From an uncultured Amylibacter sp. (GTDB taxonomy: Bacteria; Pseudomonadota; Alphaproteobacteria; Rhodobacterales; Rhodobacteraceae), in the NCBI GenBank assembly GCA_947497475.1, contig CANMGS010000001.1, positions 1,571,747-1,635,746 on the forward strand: 64,000 nt of DNA, given 5' to 3'. Under the pieces are notes generated by a model. The model saw only the letters and a program-made list of their open reading frames with translations, was not told the DNA's origin and did no database searches. The position numbers and the translations under genes were made by a program. This document shows positions 1 through 8,947 of this stretch, piece after piece (the first letter of the stretch is position 1; the number at the start of each line of letters is the position of its first letter).

Positions 1-299
1 AACCGCCCTAACTTTAAATTAGCGGAACCTAGGGCACTTAAAACATCAACGTTTAGTCCCTTTGTGACTGCGGCACGCGTGTAAGCTCGTAAAGCCACTT
101 CATATTCACCAGCGGCCATTAGGCGGTGACCAACAATAAGCCCATCCACAGCCTCGTCTATCTTTGCAACGTCAATTTGTGGGGCGCTTTTATCATCGGT
201 TATTTCAAGAGATGTATTTTGTTTTACATCACAACTTACACAGAAAACAAGCCCACATAAAAGTAAGGTAAATGAACGTATTTTTATATTATTAAACAC
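1..299 (-). CDS. tadD: TadD-like TPR lipoprotein (partial, C-terminus outside window)
   Basis: The reading frame opens with GTG at 299, eight bases after the tadC stop, and runs off the window edge, so only about 99 residues are visible. It starts with a basic N-terminus, a leucine-rich hydrophobic stretch and a cysteine pair (FCVSCD), as in a lipoprotein signal. The visible end (EYEVALRAYTRAAV, then a GSANLKLGR turn) reads as a tetratricopeptide repeat. In tad loci the gene after tadC is usually TadD, an outer-membrane-associated TPR lipoprotein needed for pilus assembly. Position and features both fit, but the missing C-terminus prevents a firm family call. The start codon is a best guess, with only a weak AGG upstream. 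Confidence 0.7.
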   Translation of the reverse strand, partial: MFNNIKIRSFTLLLCGLVFCVSCDVKQNTSLEITDDKSAPQIDVAKIDEAVDGLIVGHRLMAAGEYEVALRAYTRAAVTKGLNVDVLSALGSANLKLGR

Positions 300-307
300 A
301 AGCTGTA

Positions 308-1276
308 TTAACCTAGAACTTGCATGATTTGGTATACAGATGGACCAACCAACATGACCATAAGAGGCGGAACAGTGAACATCATTGTACATAGTGTCAT
401 TTTTGTTGGAAGCTTGTTTGCTTTTTCTTCTGCATTCATAATACGTTTGTCGCGCATCTCACCTGCATAAACACGTAAACTTTCACCGATTGAGGTACCA
501 AATGTTGTTGATTGGATTAACACTGTTACGAACGACTTAATATCTTGAACACCGCAACGCTCTGCAAAGTCCTTCAACACAGTTGGTTTATCTTTACCAG
601 CTCGCATTTCGTTCGACACGATCATAAATTCATCAGATAAATTAGGGTAGGAATGGCTAAGTTCTACACCAACACGGGTAATGCTTTGGTCAAATGACTG
701 CCCAGCTTCAATACATACTAGCATTAAGTCTAAGCTATCAGGAAAGCCATTTTCTAATTCGCTTAAACGTTCGCCAGCGCGACGCTTAACCCAAACAATC
801 GGAGCAGCATAGCCGATGATAATTGGTATGATAATTACTTTTGCCATATCAAATGCAGCTAAGTCTCTTGATATTATGAAAGCATATATAAGGCCTCCCA
901 GTAAACCAAGGGCAATTAATGCGAATTGGGCAAAATGATAGTTACGAACTGCATTTCTAGAACGATACCCAGCTTGCATCAAAGTCATTCGACTTTTTGA
1001 AAGCTCTTCTTGGCTTTGTGGTTCGAGAAATGCCGAAAATTTATCTAGATTGGGGCCTTTTGATGTTTCACGTAAATTCACAGACGCGGTTTTTTTTGCT
1101 GGTTTCTTAACCTGTGAGTGCGTTGGGGATTTGATGCGATCAAATGGGTCTTTTTGTTTCACCAAAATAAATGGTAGAGTCAATGTTACTAAAAATATCC
1201 CAACCACGCCAATGCCAATGATAGGGCCTGAAGGCCCTAAGAGTTCTGTTAAAGTATTGATTAATCCAGTTATCAT
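308..1276 (-). CDS. tadC: TadC, inner-membrane platform protein of the Flp pilus
   Basis: This type II secretion F-domain protein has a membrane segment near residues 15-40, a second hydrophobic block around 118-160 and a C-terminal one after about residue 290. The conserved cytoplasmic part lies between (GFPDSLDLMLVCIEAGQS and FAERCGVQDIKSFV). TadC pairs with TadB as the membrane platform on which the TadA ATPase drives pilin assembly. Three start codons are stacked (GTG 1282, ATG 1279, ATG 1276) and overlap the tadB stop. I chose 1276 because AAGG at 1287-1284 is then seven bases away. The gene is translationally coupled to tadB. Confidence 0.92.
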   Translation of the reverse strand: MITGLINTLTELLGPSGPIIGIGVVGIFLVTLTLPFILVKQKDPFDRIKSPTHSQVKKPAKKTASVNLRETSKGPNLDKFSAFLEPQSQEELSKSRMTLMQAGYRSRNAVRNYHFAQFALIALGLLGGLIYAFIISRDLAAFDMAKVIIIPIIIGYAAPIVWVKRRAGERLSELENGFPDSLDLMLVCIEAGQSFDQSITRVGVELSHSYPNLSDEFMIVSNEMRAGKDKPTVLKDFAERCGVQDIKSFVTVLIQSTTFGTSIGESLRVYAGEMRDKRIMNAEEKANKLPTKMTLCTMMFTVPPLMVMLVGPSVYQIMQVLG

Positions 1277-1278
1277 CA

Positions 1279-2238
1279 TCACACCTTAATATTTACCATT
1301 GCTTTCATGATGAAGATATTCAGTACAATCATGGCGCCAACAATTAATGCTGCGGGTACAAAAGCGGCTGTTTTTTGTACATCATCGTAATAATCTGGTT
1401 TGATAAATAAAATCGCAGCAAGCGCAAACAATGGAAAACCAGAAAGGAAAAATCCTGAAAATTTAGCCTCTGATGTGATCGCTTTAACACGCCTAAATAG
1501 TCTAAAACGTAAGCGAATGACTTGTCCTAAACCAGCTAATACTTCTGCAAGGTTACCACCAGACTTTGCTTGAATACTTACAGCAACTGTCAAGAAACGT
1601 AGATCCTGTACATCAATACGTTCTGCCAGATCTTCTAATGCTAAAGATATATCTCTACCATAAGTGGCTTCATCTGCGATCATGCCGAATTCACTCCCAA
1701 TTGGGTCAGGCATTTCTTGTGCTACAGTATTAATTGCGCTTGAAAATGGGTGTCCTACACGTAAAGAGCGGACAATAAGTTCGATTGCCTCAGGAAGCTG
1801 TTCTTCAAATAAAGCCAATCGATCTTTTGCTTTTTTATTTAACCAAACGAAAACACCACCTACACCCATTGCAATAGCAATAGCTACTGCGGCTAAATCT
1901 GGTAATTTTGTAAATGTTATCAATACTATAGCACTTATGATTGTCACTGCAACCATGATGCCGATCAGTGCTGACGGAGAAAAAGCAATATTAGCCTGAG
2001 ATGCTTTTTTTCCAAGAATTGAAAATATTGGCACGCGTTTTGATTTATTATGTTGCTCACGTTCTTTACGTAGAGTGTTCAGAACCTCTTCATGATCTTT
2101 GCCTTGTTCCATTAGTGCAAGGCGTCTGTTTACGCGTGAATTTAACTTGATACTTTTACCAAATACGGTCAAATACAGCCCTTCGATGATCATGATGATC
2201 CCGACAAACAATACAAGAAGTACTATAGCTATTGACAT
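1279..2238 (-). CDS. tadB: TadB, inner-membrane platform protein of the Flp pilus
   Basis: The 319-residue protein has an N-terminal membrane segment, a central paired hydrophobic region and a C-terminal hydrophobic end. Its F-domain signatures include FEEQLPEAIELIVRSLRVGH and a later SGGNLAEVL, typical of TadB, the partner of TadC in the tad pilus platform. A clear AGAGGA lies seven bases before the ATG. The gene follows cpaF after 11 bases and overlaps tadC, so it belongs to the cpaE-cpaF-tadB-tadC-tadD unit. Confidence 0.93.
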   Translation of the reverse strand: MSIAIVLLVLFVGIIMIIEGLYLTVFGKSIKLNSRVNRRLALMEQGKDHEEVLNTLRKEREQHNKSKRVPIFSILGKKASQANIAFSPSALIGIMVAVTIISAIVLITFTKLPDLAAVAIAIAMGVGGVFVWLNKKAKDRLALFEEQLPEAIELIVRSLRVGHPFSSAINTVAQEMPDPIGSEFGMIADEATYGRDISLALEDLAERIDVQDLRFLTVAVSIQAKSGGNLAEVLAGLGQVIRLRFRLFRRVKAITSEAKFSGFFLSGFPLFALAAILFIKPDYYDDVQKTAAFVPAALIVGAMIVLNIFIMKAMVNIKV

Positions 2239-2249
2239 AATCTATTCCT

Positions 2250-3704
2250 CTATTGTGCTGCTGATTTTGTGTAAATACTAGAAGGCAAGTCATAGCCCCA
2301 CTGTTTAAAACGATCAGAATAGGTTGAACGCATGCCAGTTGGCGTGAAAGCACCATCAATTTTACCATTATCAAGCGTGCCATAGATTTCATATTTGAAG
2401 ATTTCTTGCATTGAAATGATTTCGCCTTCCATACCGACGATTTCAGTGATTGATGTCATGCGCCGTGAGCCATCTTGAAGACGTTTTACCTGTACTATTA
2501 AGTTTACAGCAGATGCAATTTGCGCACGAGATGCAGATAAGGGAAGCTCAACACCAGTCATAGCAATCATGTTTTCTAGACGAGATACGGCATCACGCGC
2601 GTTATTCGCGTGAATCGTTGTCATTGAACCATCGTGACCAGTATTCATAGCCTGGAGCATATCGATAACTTCGTTGCCACGGGTTTCACCAACGATAATA
2701 CGATCTGGACGCATACGTAATGCGTTGCGTAAACAATCCTCTTGGGTCACGGCACCAGTGCCTTCAACGTTCGCTGGACGACTTTCCATGCGTGCCAAGT
2801 GTGTTTGTTGTAATTGTAACTCGGCCGTATCCTCGATCGTAGCAATACGTTCATTATTATCAATAAAACTGGATAAAGCATTTAAAGTTGTTGTCTTACC
2901 AGATCCTGTACCACCAGAAACGATCACATTTAAGCGCGTTGCTACAGCCGCTTGTAAGTATGCAGCCATTTCCTCGGTGAAAGCTCCAAAATTTACAAGC
3001 TTGTCAATACTAAGCTTTTCTTTCTTAAACTTACGAATGGAAACCAATGCACCGTCAACAGCAACAGGGGGAACCATCGCGTTAAAGCGTGAGCCATCTT
3101 TTAGTCGGGCATCCACATAAGGATTACTTTCATCTACACGGCGCCCAACGGCTGATACGATTTTATCGATTACGCGTAATAGATGTTTTTCATCAGCAAA
3201 ACGAATATCTGATAGGGATAGGACACCAGCACGTTCCACGAAAACTTGTTTGTGCCCATTGATAAGAATATCATTTACGTCTTCATCACGTAGAAGAGGT
3301 TCCAAAGGCCCAAGTCCAGTAACTTCATCTAAGAGCTCCTGAACAAGCTCGTCACGCTCAGCTTTGTTTAAAACAACACCCATTTCCTGTAAGCCATCAT
3401 ATGTGACCGCAGTTATTTCGCGACGCAGGTCAGATTCTGATGCTTTATCAATTGCTGCTAGGTTTAAGGTTTCAAGCAAACGCTTATGCATTTGCATGCG
3501 AATTTCTATCAAGCGTTCTCTACGTTTTTGATCTTTTGTCGGTTCATTTGTATTGAGTGTGGCTACTTTCGGAGCCATTTTTGGTATTACCGTAGCTGGC
3601 TTGGCAACCTTAGCCGCTGTTTCAGATTTTATTTCAGCCTCAACCGCTACAGGGGGGGTAGCGGTTGGTTTATCTGAGTTTGTTTTATTATATCTTTTAA
3701 ACAT
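2250..3704 (-). CDS. cpaF: TadA/CpaF pilus assembly ATPase
   Basis: This is a secretion ATPase of the VirB11/CpaF type that powers Flp pilin polymerisation at the inner membrane. The Walker A motif GGTGSGKTTTLN, an acidic box (IATIEDTAEL) and a Walker B/His-box region (DRIIVGETRGNEV, then TGHDGSMTTIHAN) are all intact. The length of about 484 residues matches the family. The frame extends upstream, but the ATG at 3704 (MFKRYNK) sits five bases after the cpaE stop with GCAGAG in the spacer, so I chose it. The N-terminal 70 residues are low-complexity and proline/alanine-rich, as is common before the ATPase core. Confidence 0.95.
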   Translation of the reverse strand: MFKRYNKTNSDKPTATPPVAVEAEIKSETAAKVAKPATVIPKMAPKVATLNTNEPTKDQKRRERLIEIRMQMHKRLLETLNLAAIDKASESDLRREITAVTYDGLQEMGVVLNKAERDELVQELLDEVTGLGPLEPLLRDEDVNDILINGHKQVFVERAGVLSLSDIRFADEKHLLRVIDKIVSAVGRRVDESNPYVDARLKDGSRFNAMVPPVAVDGALVSIRKFKKEKLSIDKLVNFGAFTEEMAAYLQAAVATRLNVIVSGGTGSGKTTTLNALSSFIDNNERIATIEDTAELQLQQTHLARMESRPANVEGTGAVTQEDCLRNALRMRPDRIIVGETRGNEVIDMLQAMNTGHDGSMTTIHANNARDAVSRLENMIAMTGVELPLSASRAQIASAVNLIVQVKRLQDGSRRMTSITEIVGMEGEIISMQEIFKYEIYGTLDNGKIDGAFTPTGMRSTYSDRFKQWGYDLPSSIYTKSAAQ

Positions 3705-3709
3705 CGTTA

Positions 3710-4978
3710 TTACTCTGCAGCTTCTGCAATATCTTGGTCGCCGCATAGCTCAGCAAACGTTTCCGCGATCTTAACAATGTCTTTGCGTAACGGGTTTTTT
3801 GCGACCATTTCTGCTAAAGGTGCACCGTGATCGCCAGTTGCAGGAACTGGCTTTCCTCCGTCAGAAAGTTGCCAGCGGAATTCAATATCTAAAGATTCCG
3901 TCATACGTTTAACTCGGGACTTACCACTTAAATCCGTTAGTTTAGGTGCCTTGTTTAGAATAAATTGAACTTTTTCGAACGGTAAGTCTTCGGATTTAAG
4001 AGCGCGCATAAAACGTTGAATGTTTTGTGCTGAACGCATATCTAAGCCAACAACGGATAGAAATAATTCACATTCGTTTAAGACTACTTCTGACCAACTA
4101 ACCAATGTACGCGGCAGGTCCACAATAACAACATCATAACATGATCGCGCTATATTTAGCAGGTGTTTTACATCTTCAGCCCCAATAAACTCTAAAGGAA
4201 TTGCATCTTGTGGTGAAGGCAATACATCTAGTTTTTCTGCATATTTTGACATAACTTGTTTAAAGGACTCGGCATCTGCGTTGTTCACTTCTGTCAATAA
4301 TTCGAATGCGGCTTCTGTTTTTGGGACATCTAAATAAGTAGCGACTGACCCGAATTGGAAGTCAAAATCAATTACACAAACGGTCTTTCCTTGCTCTGCA
4401 AGCATCGTTTGCATTTCCCAAGCAAGATTGGTTGTAAAAGTTGTCGCTCCAACACCACCGGACATGCCATATACAGGCAATAAGATGCCTTGTTTTGATG
4501 GTTGTGCGTTTGCAGTAGTTTGTTGGGTTTCAGATTGTACAAAAACTTCTTTGATCACCACTTTCTCTTCCGGTTCTTGAAGGACGCGGTCAATAGCTTC
4601 GTTCAATGCGTTTTCTGGAAGCGGGTAGGGGACAAAATCATCTGCACCTAAGCGCATCAACTGGTGAAGAGAAATTGGCGTTAAATCGTGTGTTACAAGA
4701 ATAATTTTGATATTGCGATCTTTTGCTGCGCCAACAATATTTGCAACAAATGTTAGGTCGTCTTCGTCGGTTTTATCCAAAGCGATTGTGATGAATTTTA
4801 AAGTATCAGCATGTGAACTGCGCAGAATGTCTTCTGCATTATTGAAATCCAAACCGCCCCATTTGGCACCAAGTTTTTCTTCTAAATCTTCGATGAGGAG
4901 ATCAAATTCCTCTAGGTCACGTGCGATAGCACATGCTTCAATTACATCAGTTTCTTGTACATCTACTGCATCAGTCAT
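3710..4978 (-). CDS. cpaE: TadZ/CpaE pilus localisation ATPase
   Basis: The N-terminal half resembles a receiver-like domain and the C-terminal half a MinD/ParA-type fold with a degenerate Walker A (YGMSGGVGATTFTTNLA). The usual GK is replaced by GA, which is typical of TadZ/CpaE. This family places the pilus machinery at the cell pole. Three start choices exist: the ATG at 4978 used here, or a TTG at 4990 that has a better-spaced GGAAGAG and would add four residues. The gene begins a unit separated from ompA by a terminator-like hairpin. Confidence 0.9.
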   Translation of the reverse strand: MTDAVDVQETDVIEACAIARDLEEFDLLIEDLEEKLGAKWGGLDFNNAEDILRSSHADTLKFITIALDKTDEDDLTFVANIVGAAKDRNIKIILVTHDLTPISLHQLMRLGADDFVPYPLPENALNEAIDRVLQEPEEKVVIKEVFVQSETQQTTANAQPSKQGILLPVYGMSGGVGATTFTTNLAWEMQTMLAEQGKTVCVIDFDFQFGSVATYLDVPKTEAAFELLTEVNNADAESFKQVMSKYAEKLDVLPSPQDAIPLEFIGAEDVKHLLNIARSCYDVVIVDLPRTLVSWSEVVLNECELFLSVVGLDMRSAQNIQRFMRALKSEDLPFEKVQFILNKAPKLTDLSGKSRVKRMTESLDIEFRWQLSDGGKPVPATGDHGAPLAEMVAKNPLRKDIVKIAETFAELCGDQDIAEAAE

Positions 4979-5099
4979 TTTTTTGCCCAATCTTTTGCTC
5001 TTCCAAAGTTTTCAATGTGAAAAACAAATTTCCTCTAGTTTGGAATAGAGATGAAATGTGGCATTTTTGGGGGTAGATATTAAAATAATGCTCTTTTTA

Positions 5100-5136
5100 T
5101 TGTAATAAAAATGGCCCACTCAAATTGAATGGACCA
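5100..5136 (-). terminator. Rho-independent terminator after the ompA-like gene
   Basis: Read on the minus strand, an eight-pair outer stem (5129-5136 with 5111-5118, one G-U pair) continues into a further A/T-rich stem around a very small loop, and is followed by TTTTTATT. It lies between the ompA-like stop and the cpaE start, inside the tad cluster. Confidence 0.65.
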
Positions 5137-5163
5137 TCGGTATTCGGATATTTTTAGAAATAC

Positions 5164-5835
5164 TTACTCAGTGCCTTCACTAGAAGCGTCCGCAATGAGG
5201 CCCCCTTTGTCTTTGATGATTTCTAAGTTTTCTAGTTTTATGTACTTATCGTAAATTTTCAAAGCATACTCGCCGTCTAGTTTACCTTCTTTTTTATGGC
5301 TTCCAAATCCGGTAACTTCAGTGACTGTTCTGCGGTTTTCACGGCTTGGCCCTTCAGTGAGCACGACTGGCTGTGTTTCGCCGAACGAAGCAACGCCTCT
5401 TAGTTTAGACCTGTTTACACCTAATGAAATCATATAGTTAACAGCTGCTTGTGCGCGTCTTTGACCAAGACGTTTATTGTATGCTTCTCCACCGACTTTG
5501 TCTGTATGACCGTAAACTGTGAAAACAATCTGTGGATGTTTTTTGACCCATTGTGCTTGACGGCGAAGTGCTGAGCGCGCTTGTTCATCTAAACGTGTTG
5601 AATTGAATTCAAAGTTAATTGTTGCAGGGGCTTCACTGGCAAATTTACGAGTTAAGTTTGCTAACATTTCACTAGTGTATATACCTGTGTGAACTGCTGT
5701 ATTATTTGAGACAGCAGCACCAAACGGAGCATTGAATCTCGTTGGTCCAACTTCTTCGTTTGAGAACCAATTTGCAGATTGGCAACCTGATAAAGCGATG
5801 GCTGACGCTGATAGGATTAATGTTGAATATTTCAT
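5164..5835 (-). CDS. OmpA-family lipoprotein of the tad locus
   Basis: The signal peptide ends in a lipobox (LSGC, Cys18), so the protein is probably lipidated and outer-membrane anchored. An OmpA/Pal peptidoglycan-binding domain spans roughly residues 72-165, with the hallmark stretches FEFNSTRLDEQA and VYGHTDKVGGEAYNKRLGQRRA. OmpA-like lipoproteins are regularly found beside the secretin gene in alphaproteobacterial tad loci, presumably tethering the secretin to the wall. A GGAGTGA lies before the ATG and the gene starts four bases after cpaC, so the two are co-translated. Confidence 0.92.
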   Translation of the reverse strand: MKYSTLILSASAIALSGCQSANWFSNEEVGPTRFNAPFGAAVSNNTAVHTGIYTSEMLANLTRKFASEAPATINFEFNSTRLDEQARSALRRQAQWVKKHPQIVFTVYGHTDKVGGEAYNKRLGQRRAQAAVNYMISLGVNRSKLRGVASFGETQPVVLTEGPSRENRRTVTEVTGFGSHKKEGKLDGEYALKIYDKYIKLENLEIIKDKGGLIADASSEGTE

Positions 5836-5839
5836 ATTA

Positions 5840-7249
5840 TCACTCCATCACATAACCATAGGAACCGCTAAAGTCTTGCGATGCAACAGTTCCGCTTTTA
5901 CGTGTTCTCTTACCGCCTTCTACATTGCCAAACAAAAATAAGTCGTTCTCGCTAGGCAGTTTTACACGATCTGTCGGTAATGCTAATGAATCTCCGTCTA
6001 CTGGTGAAACGATGTATGGCGTCACGATAATCACCAACTCACTTTGACTTCGAGAATAATCGGCACTTCTAAATAAAGCTCCTAGAATAGGGACATCGCC
6101 CAACCATGGAACTTGTCCTGCAAGGTCGCGGAAGTCATCTTGTAGTAAGCCAGCAATAGCAATGCTTTGCCCGTCTTTCATTTCTACAGAGGTTGAGGCC
6201 TCTCTACGGCTGAAAGCAGGAATAGTAATTGTTCCACTACTAAATGTATTTGTAGAATCAATTGCGCTTACAGCTGTTGTGATGACGAGGTTTATTAAAT
6301 CACCGTCTAGTACAGTTGGTATGAATTTCATTTCTACACCAAACGGTTTGAAGTCTACAGTAATGCTGCCGTTATTATTGTTTTGTGCAACTGGAATAGG
6401 GAACTCACCACCAGCTAGGAATGATGCTTCTGTTCCAGATAGTGCAACAAGGTTTGGTTCCGCCAAAGTGCGGGTTAAGCCTTTGCTTTCTAAAGCTTCT
6501 AATAATATATCAATAGCAATTGCACCAGACGAAAAACTTAAACCAAGTGCACCGTTTCGATCTACTAATTGCCCAGTCGTTAATGCACCAGTAGAAGTAA
6601 GAGCTGATCCTACAACTGCTTGACTATTTAATTTCCCAGTCGAACTTGTCGACAAACCTATCGAAGAATTGAGTGTTTTAGCTACGCTTCGCTGCATTTC
6701 TGCAAAGCGCACTTTTAACATCACTTGTTGCGAGCCACCTACAGAAAGTAAGTTTGTAACGCGATCTGGCGCATAACGTTGAGCAAGATCTAATGCCAAT
6801 GCAATTTTGCTAGGGCCAGATACTGATCCGCTTAGAACAATGCCATCATTAGCGGAACGCACTTGGATGTTCTCGCGTGGCATAATCTCTTTTAAAAGTT
6901 CTTTGAATTCAGAAAGGTCTGGGGTTACACGAACATTTACGTTTGTGATAAGTTTACCGTCTGCTCCCAATAGGGTCATAACCGTTCTGCCTGGCGATTT
7001 GCCTAGAACGTAGATAGTCTTATCAGATAATGTTGCGATATCTGCGATACTTGGGTTAGCAACCGATAGTTCCGCAAAAGACTGTTCAGATTCCATCACA
7101 ATTGCTTGGTTTAACTGAACTGAAATCGCTTTCGTTGTTGTTCCACGCATAATGCGGAGTGTGTTCTGCGCATAAGCCATAGTTGATGGTAGGGACGCAC
7201 TTATAAGTGCCCCAGTCACAACTGTGCATAGTATTTTCACTAATTTCAT
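5840..7249 (-). CDS. cpaC: CpaC/RcpA outer-membrane secretin
   Basis: This 469-residue protein carries a signal peptide (cleaved near AYAQ). An N-terminal region contains the pilus secretin N domain (MESEQSFAELSVANPSIADI), then a BON-like segment, then the secretin core with FLAGGEFPIPVAQ and the end motif VPWLGDVPILGALFRS. It forms the ring through which the Flp pilus exits. AGGCAGG precedes the ATG. It is separated from the upstream cpaB by 222 bases containing a strong terminator, so it probably has its own promoter there. Confidence 0.95.
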   Translation of the reverse strand: MKLVKILCTVVTGALISASLPSTMAYAQNTLRIMRGTTTKAISVQLNQAIVMESEQSFAELSVANPSIADIATLSDKTIYVLGKSPGRTVMTLLGADGKLITNVNVRVTPDLSEFKELLKEIMPRENIQVRSANDGIVLSGSVSGPSKIALALDLAQRYAPDRVTNLLSVGGSQQVMLKVRFAEMQRSVAKTLNSSIGLSTSSTGKLNSQAVVGSALTSTGALTTGQLVDRNGALGLSFSSGAIAIDILLEALESKGLTRTLAEPNLVALSGTEASFLAGGEFPIPVAQNNNNGSITVDFKPFGVEMKFIPTVLDGDLINLVITTAVSAIDSTNTFSSGTITIPAFSRREASTSVEMKDGQSIAIAGLLQDDFRDLAGQVPWLGDVPILGALFRSADYSRSQSELVIIVTPYIVSPVDGDSLALPTDRVKLPSENDLFLFGNVEGGKRTRKSGTVASQDFSGSYGYVME

Positions 7250-7423
7250 GTGATCCTGCCTCTCTGACCACTGTTTTCATTTTATTATTATTATTGTGTG
7301 TATCATGCGGCAATTCTATTTTTATTGCAAGAATCAATACTTTATTCAGTTTTGTTTGTGTGGATAACTCGCAACACACATTTAAATATATGAAATATAA
7401 TAGGTTAGCGGATCTTCAAATAA

Positions 7424-7447
7424 CAAAAAAGAGCGCTAAAAGCGCTC
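7424..7447 (-). terminator. Strong intrinsic terminator between cpaB and cpaC
   Basis: On the minus strand the seven-base stem GAGCGCT/AGCGCTC with a three-base loop is followed directly by six T residues. It lies 24 bases past the cpaB stop and would end transcription from flp-cpaB before cpaC. Confidence 0.85.
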
Positions 7448-7471
7448 CTGATGTTATTAACAATATTGTTA

Positions 7472-8314
7472 TTAATTAGAGCAAGGAATTGGAACTTGTA
7501 TAACTTCTGCACCTTTACGTGTTTTAATTGTACAAACTTTTTTCTCTTCTTTAACGATTTCTTGCGCTACTTCACGACCAAGAAGGTCATTCTGTGTGAC
7601 TTCGATTGTTCCTGACGTAGTCTCATCATCAACACCGCGTAAAGATAGCAATAATTTACCAGTCGATTGGGCTTGTGCCAATGATGCTACTGTCTTTGGG
7701 GATACAGCCACCGTTACTGTTTTGGCCACAGTTGGCGCTACAGATTGTGTGTTTGCACTTTGGTCGATTGCGATTAACGAAATACCATCCATAATTAAGC
7801 GTGTTACCACAGTTCCGTTGGCTACTTTACCTGTCCAATAGATGTCAATTTTATCACCAGCACGAAGGAAGCCAGAAACACCAGACGCAACATCTACACG
7901 TAATGTAAATGCGCGCATGCCTTTGGTTAAAGATGATGCAACGCCTGCATCTTCTCCCAACCCGGTCACTTTAGTGGATAAAAGAATCTCGCCTTTATCA
8001 ACCGCGCGAATAACGGTTCTGAAAGCTTTTTTCTCAGTACTGTCGATGAGATCATCGATATTAGTGAAGGCTGTTTCTGGAATGCTATTAGCAGGCCATT
8101 CAACGACTTCGATATCTTCTTTTTGTAAGACTTGGCCGTATTTCAAATTCTTTGCTGCAACATATACATTTGCTAGCTCAACGTTTTTTGAAACACGTTT
8201 TTTAAGTTCGGCAATGTGGCTTGCATTTGCGTTAAATTGTTGACCAGCAAAATAAACTGCACCACCCGCTAAAGCGACACCCAATATTAATACCAATGCA
8301 AATACAATACGCAT
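7472..8314 (-). CDS. cpaB: CpaB/RcpC pilus assembly protein
   Basis: The 280-residue protein has one N-terminal membrane anchor (IVFALVLILGVALAGGAVYF) and an SAF-type domain (YGQVLQKEDIEVVEWP), followed by the RcpC/CpaB C-terminal region (VDVASGVSGFLRAGDKIDIYW). CpaB is a periplasmic partner of the secretin. The open frame extends 20 codons upstream, but the ATG at 8314 has GAGG at proper spacing and begins right before the membrane anchor. It follows flp after a hairpin, so it may receive only readthrough transcription from the pilin promoter. Confidence 0.93.
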   Translation of the reverse strand: MRIVFALVLILGVALAGGAVYFAGQQFNANASHIAELKKRVSKNVELANVYVAAKNLKYGQVLQKEDIEVVEWPANSIPETAFTNIDDLIDSTEKKAFRTVIRAVDKGEILLSTKVTGLGEDAGVASSLTKGMRAFTLRVDVASGVSGFLRAGDKIDIYWTGKVANGTVVTRLIMDGISLIAIDQSANTQSVAPTVAKTVTVAVSPKTVASLAQAQSTGKLLLSLRGVDDETTSGTIEVTQNDLLGREVAQEIVKEEKKVCTIKTRKGAEVIQVPIPCSN

Positions 8315-8373
8315 ACTAACCTCATACAACTGCCTGATTGTGTGCGCTCTGTTATATTTTTTTATTGAGCGCA

Positions 8374-8400
8374 AAAGATAGCCACAATGCGGCTATCTTT
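8374..8400 (-). terminator. Hairpin terminator or attenuator after the flp pilin
   Basis: A perfect ten-base inverted repeat (AAAGATAGCC/GGCTATCTTT) with a seven-base loop lies 37 bases past the pilin stop. The T-run is short and part of the stem, so partial readthrough into cpaB is likely. That would keep pilin expressed above the assembly genes. Confidence 0.6.
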
Positions 8401-8436
8401 AGAATTATATAAAATAGTGTTATACTATTTTTGGTA

Positions 8437-8610
8437 TTAAGAACCGATGATTGAGTTAACTTGTGCTTCAACATCAATAGCTGCAACACCTGTGTTAACT
8501 GCGCCAGATAGAGCTGAACCAACACCAACCGCGATCAAAACAGCACCAGCTGTTAGAACTACGAAATCTACTGTTACAGCACCTGATTCATCATTAAAAA
8601 ACTTTTTCAT
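8437..8610 (-). CDS. flp: Flp-type pilin precursor
   Basis: The gene encodes 57 residues: a short charged leader (MKKFFNDESG), then a hydrophobic helix starting AVTVDFVVLTAGAVLIAVGV. Flp prepilins are cut by a TadV peptidase after the glycine, here Gly10. In the mature form the usual Glu5-Tyr6 pair is Asp5-Phe6, a conservative but unusual change. The ATG at 8610 has an excellent GGAGGG, while upstream in-frame ATGs have none. The gene is first in the tad order and probably has a strong promoter in the AT-rich region before it. No tadV is in the window. Confidence 0.88.
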   Translation of the reverse strand: MKKFFNDESGAVTVDFVVLTAGAVLIAVGVGSALSGAVNTGVAAIDVEAQVNSIIGS

Positions 8611-8947
8611 TTGTGTACCCTCCAAGGTCTCTAAGTTAAGAAAGCTTGTTTTTGTGTTGTGGGGTATGTTGCCCCGTTGCTTTCGAGACCTAATAGGCAC
8701 TTTAAATGCGGCAACAGTTTGGCTGCTTATAAAAAAAGTAAAAAAAGTAGAAATAAATCTAAATAAAGTTTTTAAAATCAATATATTTCAATTGGTTATG
8801 TGGTTTATTTTTTAGACTATTTTTTTCTTATTTTTAGTTAGCACCAATAATTATGTCTAGAATGTCACAGTATTTACGTAAATATGACCACATTTCCCCC
8901 GTTTTTCATAAAACCGCGTATAAGGGACGAAAAAAAGCAGGCAAATA
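8611..8947. other. Divergent intergenic region between flp and the transglycosylase gene
   Basis: This stretch of about 340 bases is very AT-rich and contains no convincing coding frame. It must hold the flp promoter on the minus strand and the promoter of the gene at 8948 on the plus strand. I could not pick confident -35/-10 pairs among the many A/T tracts. Confidence 0.6.
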
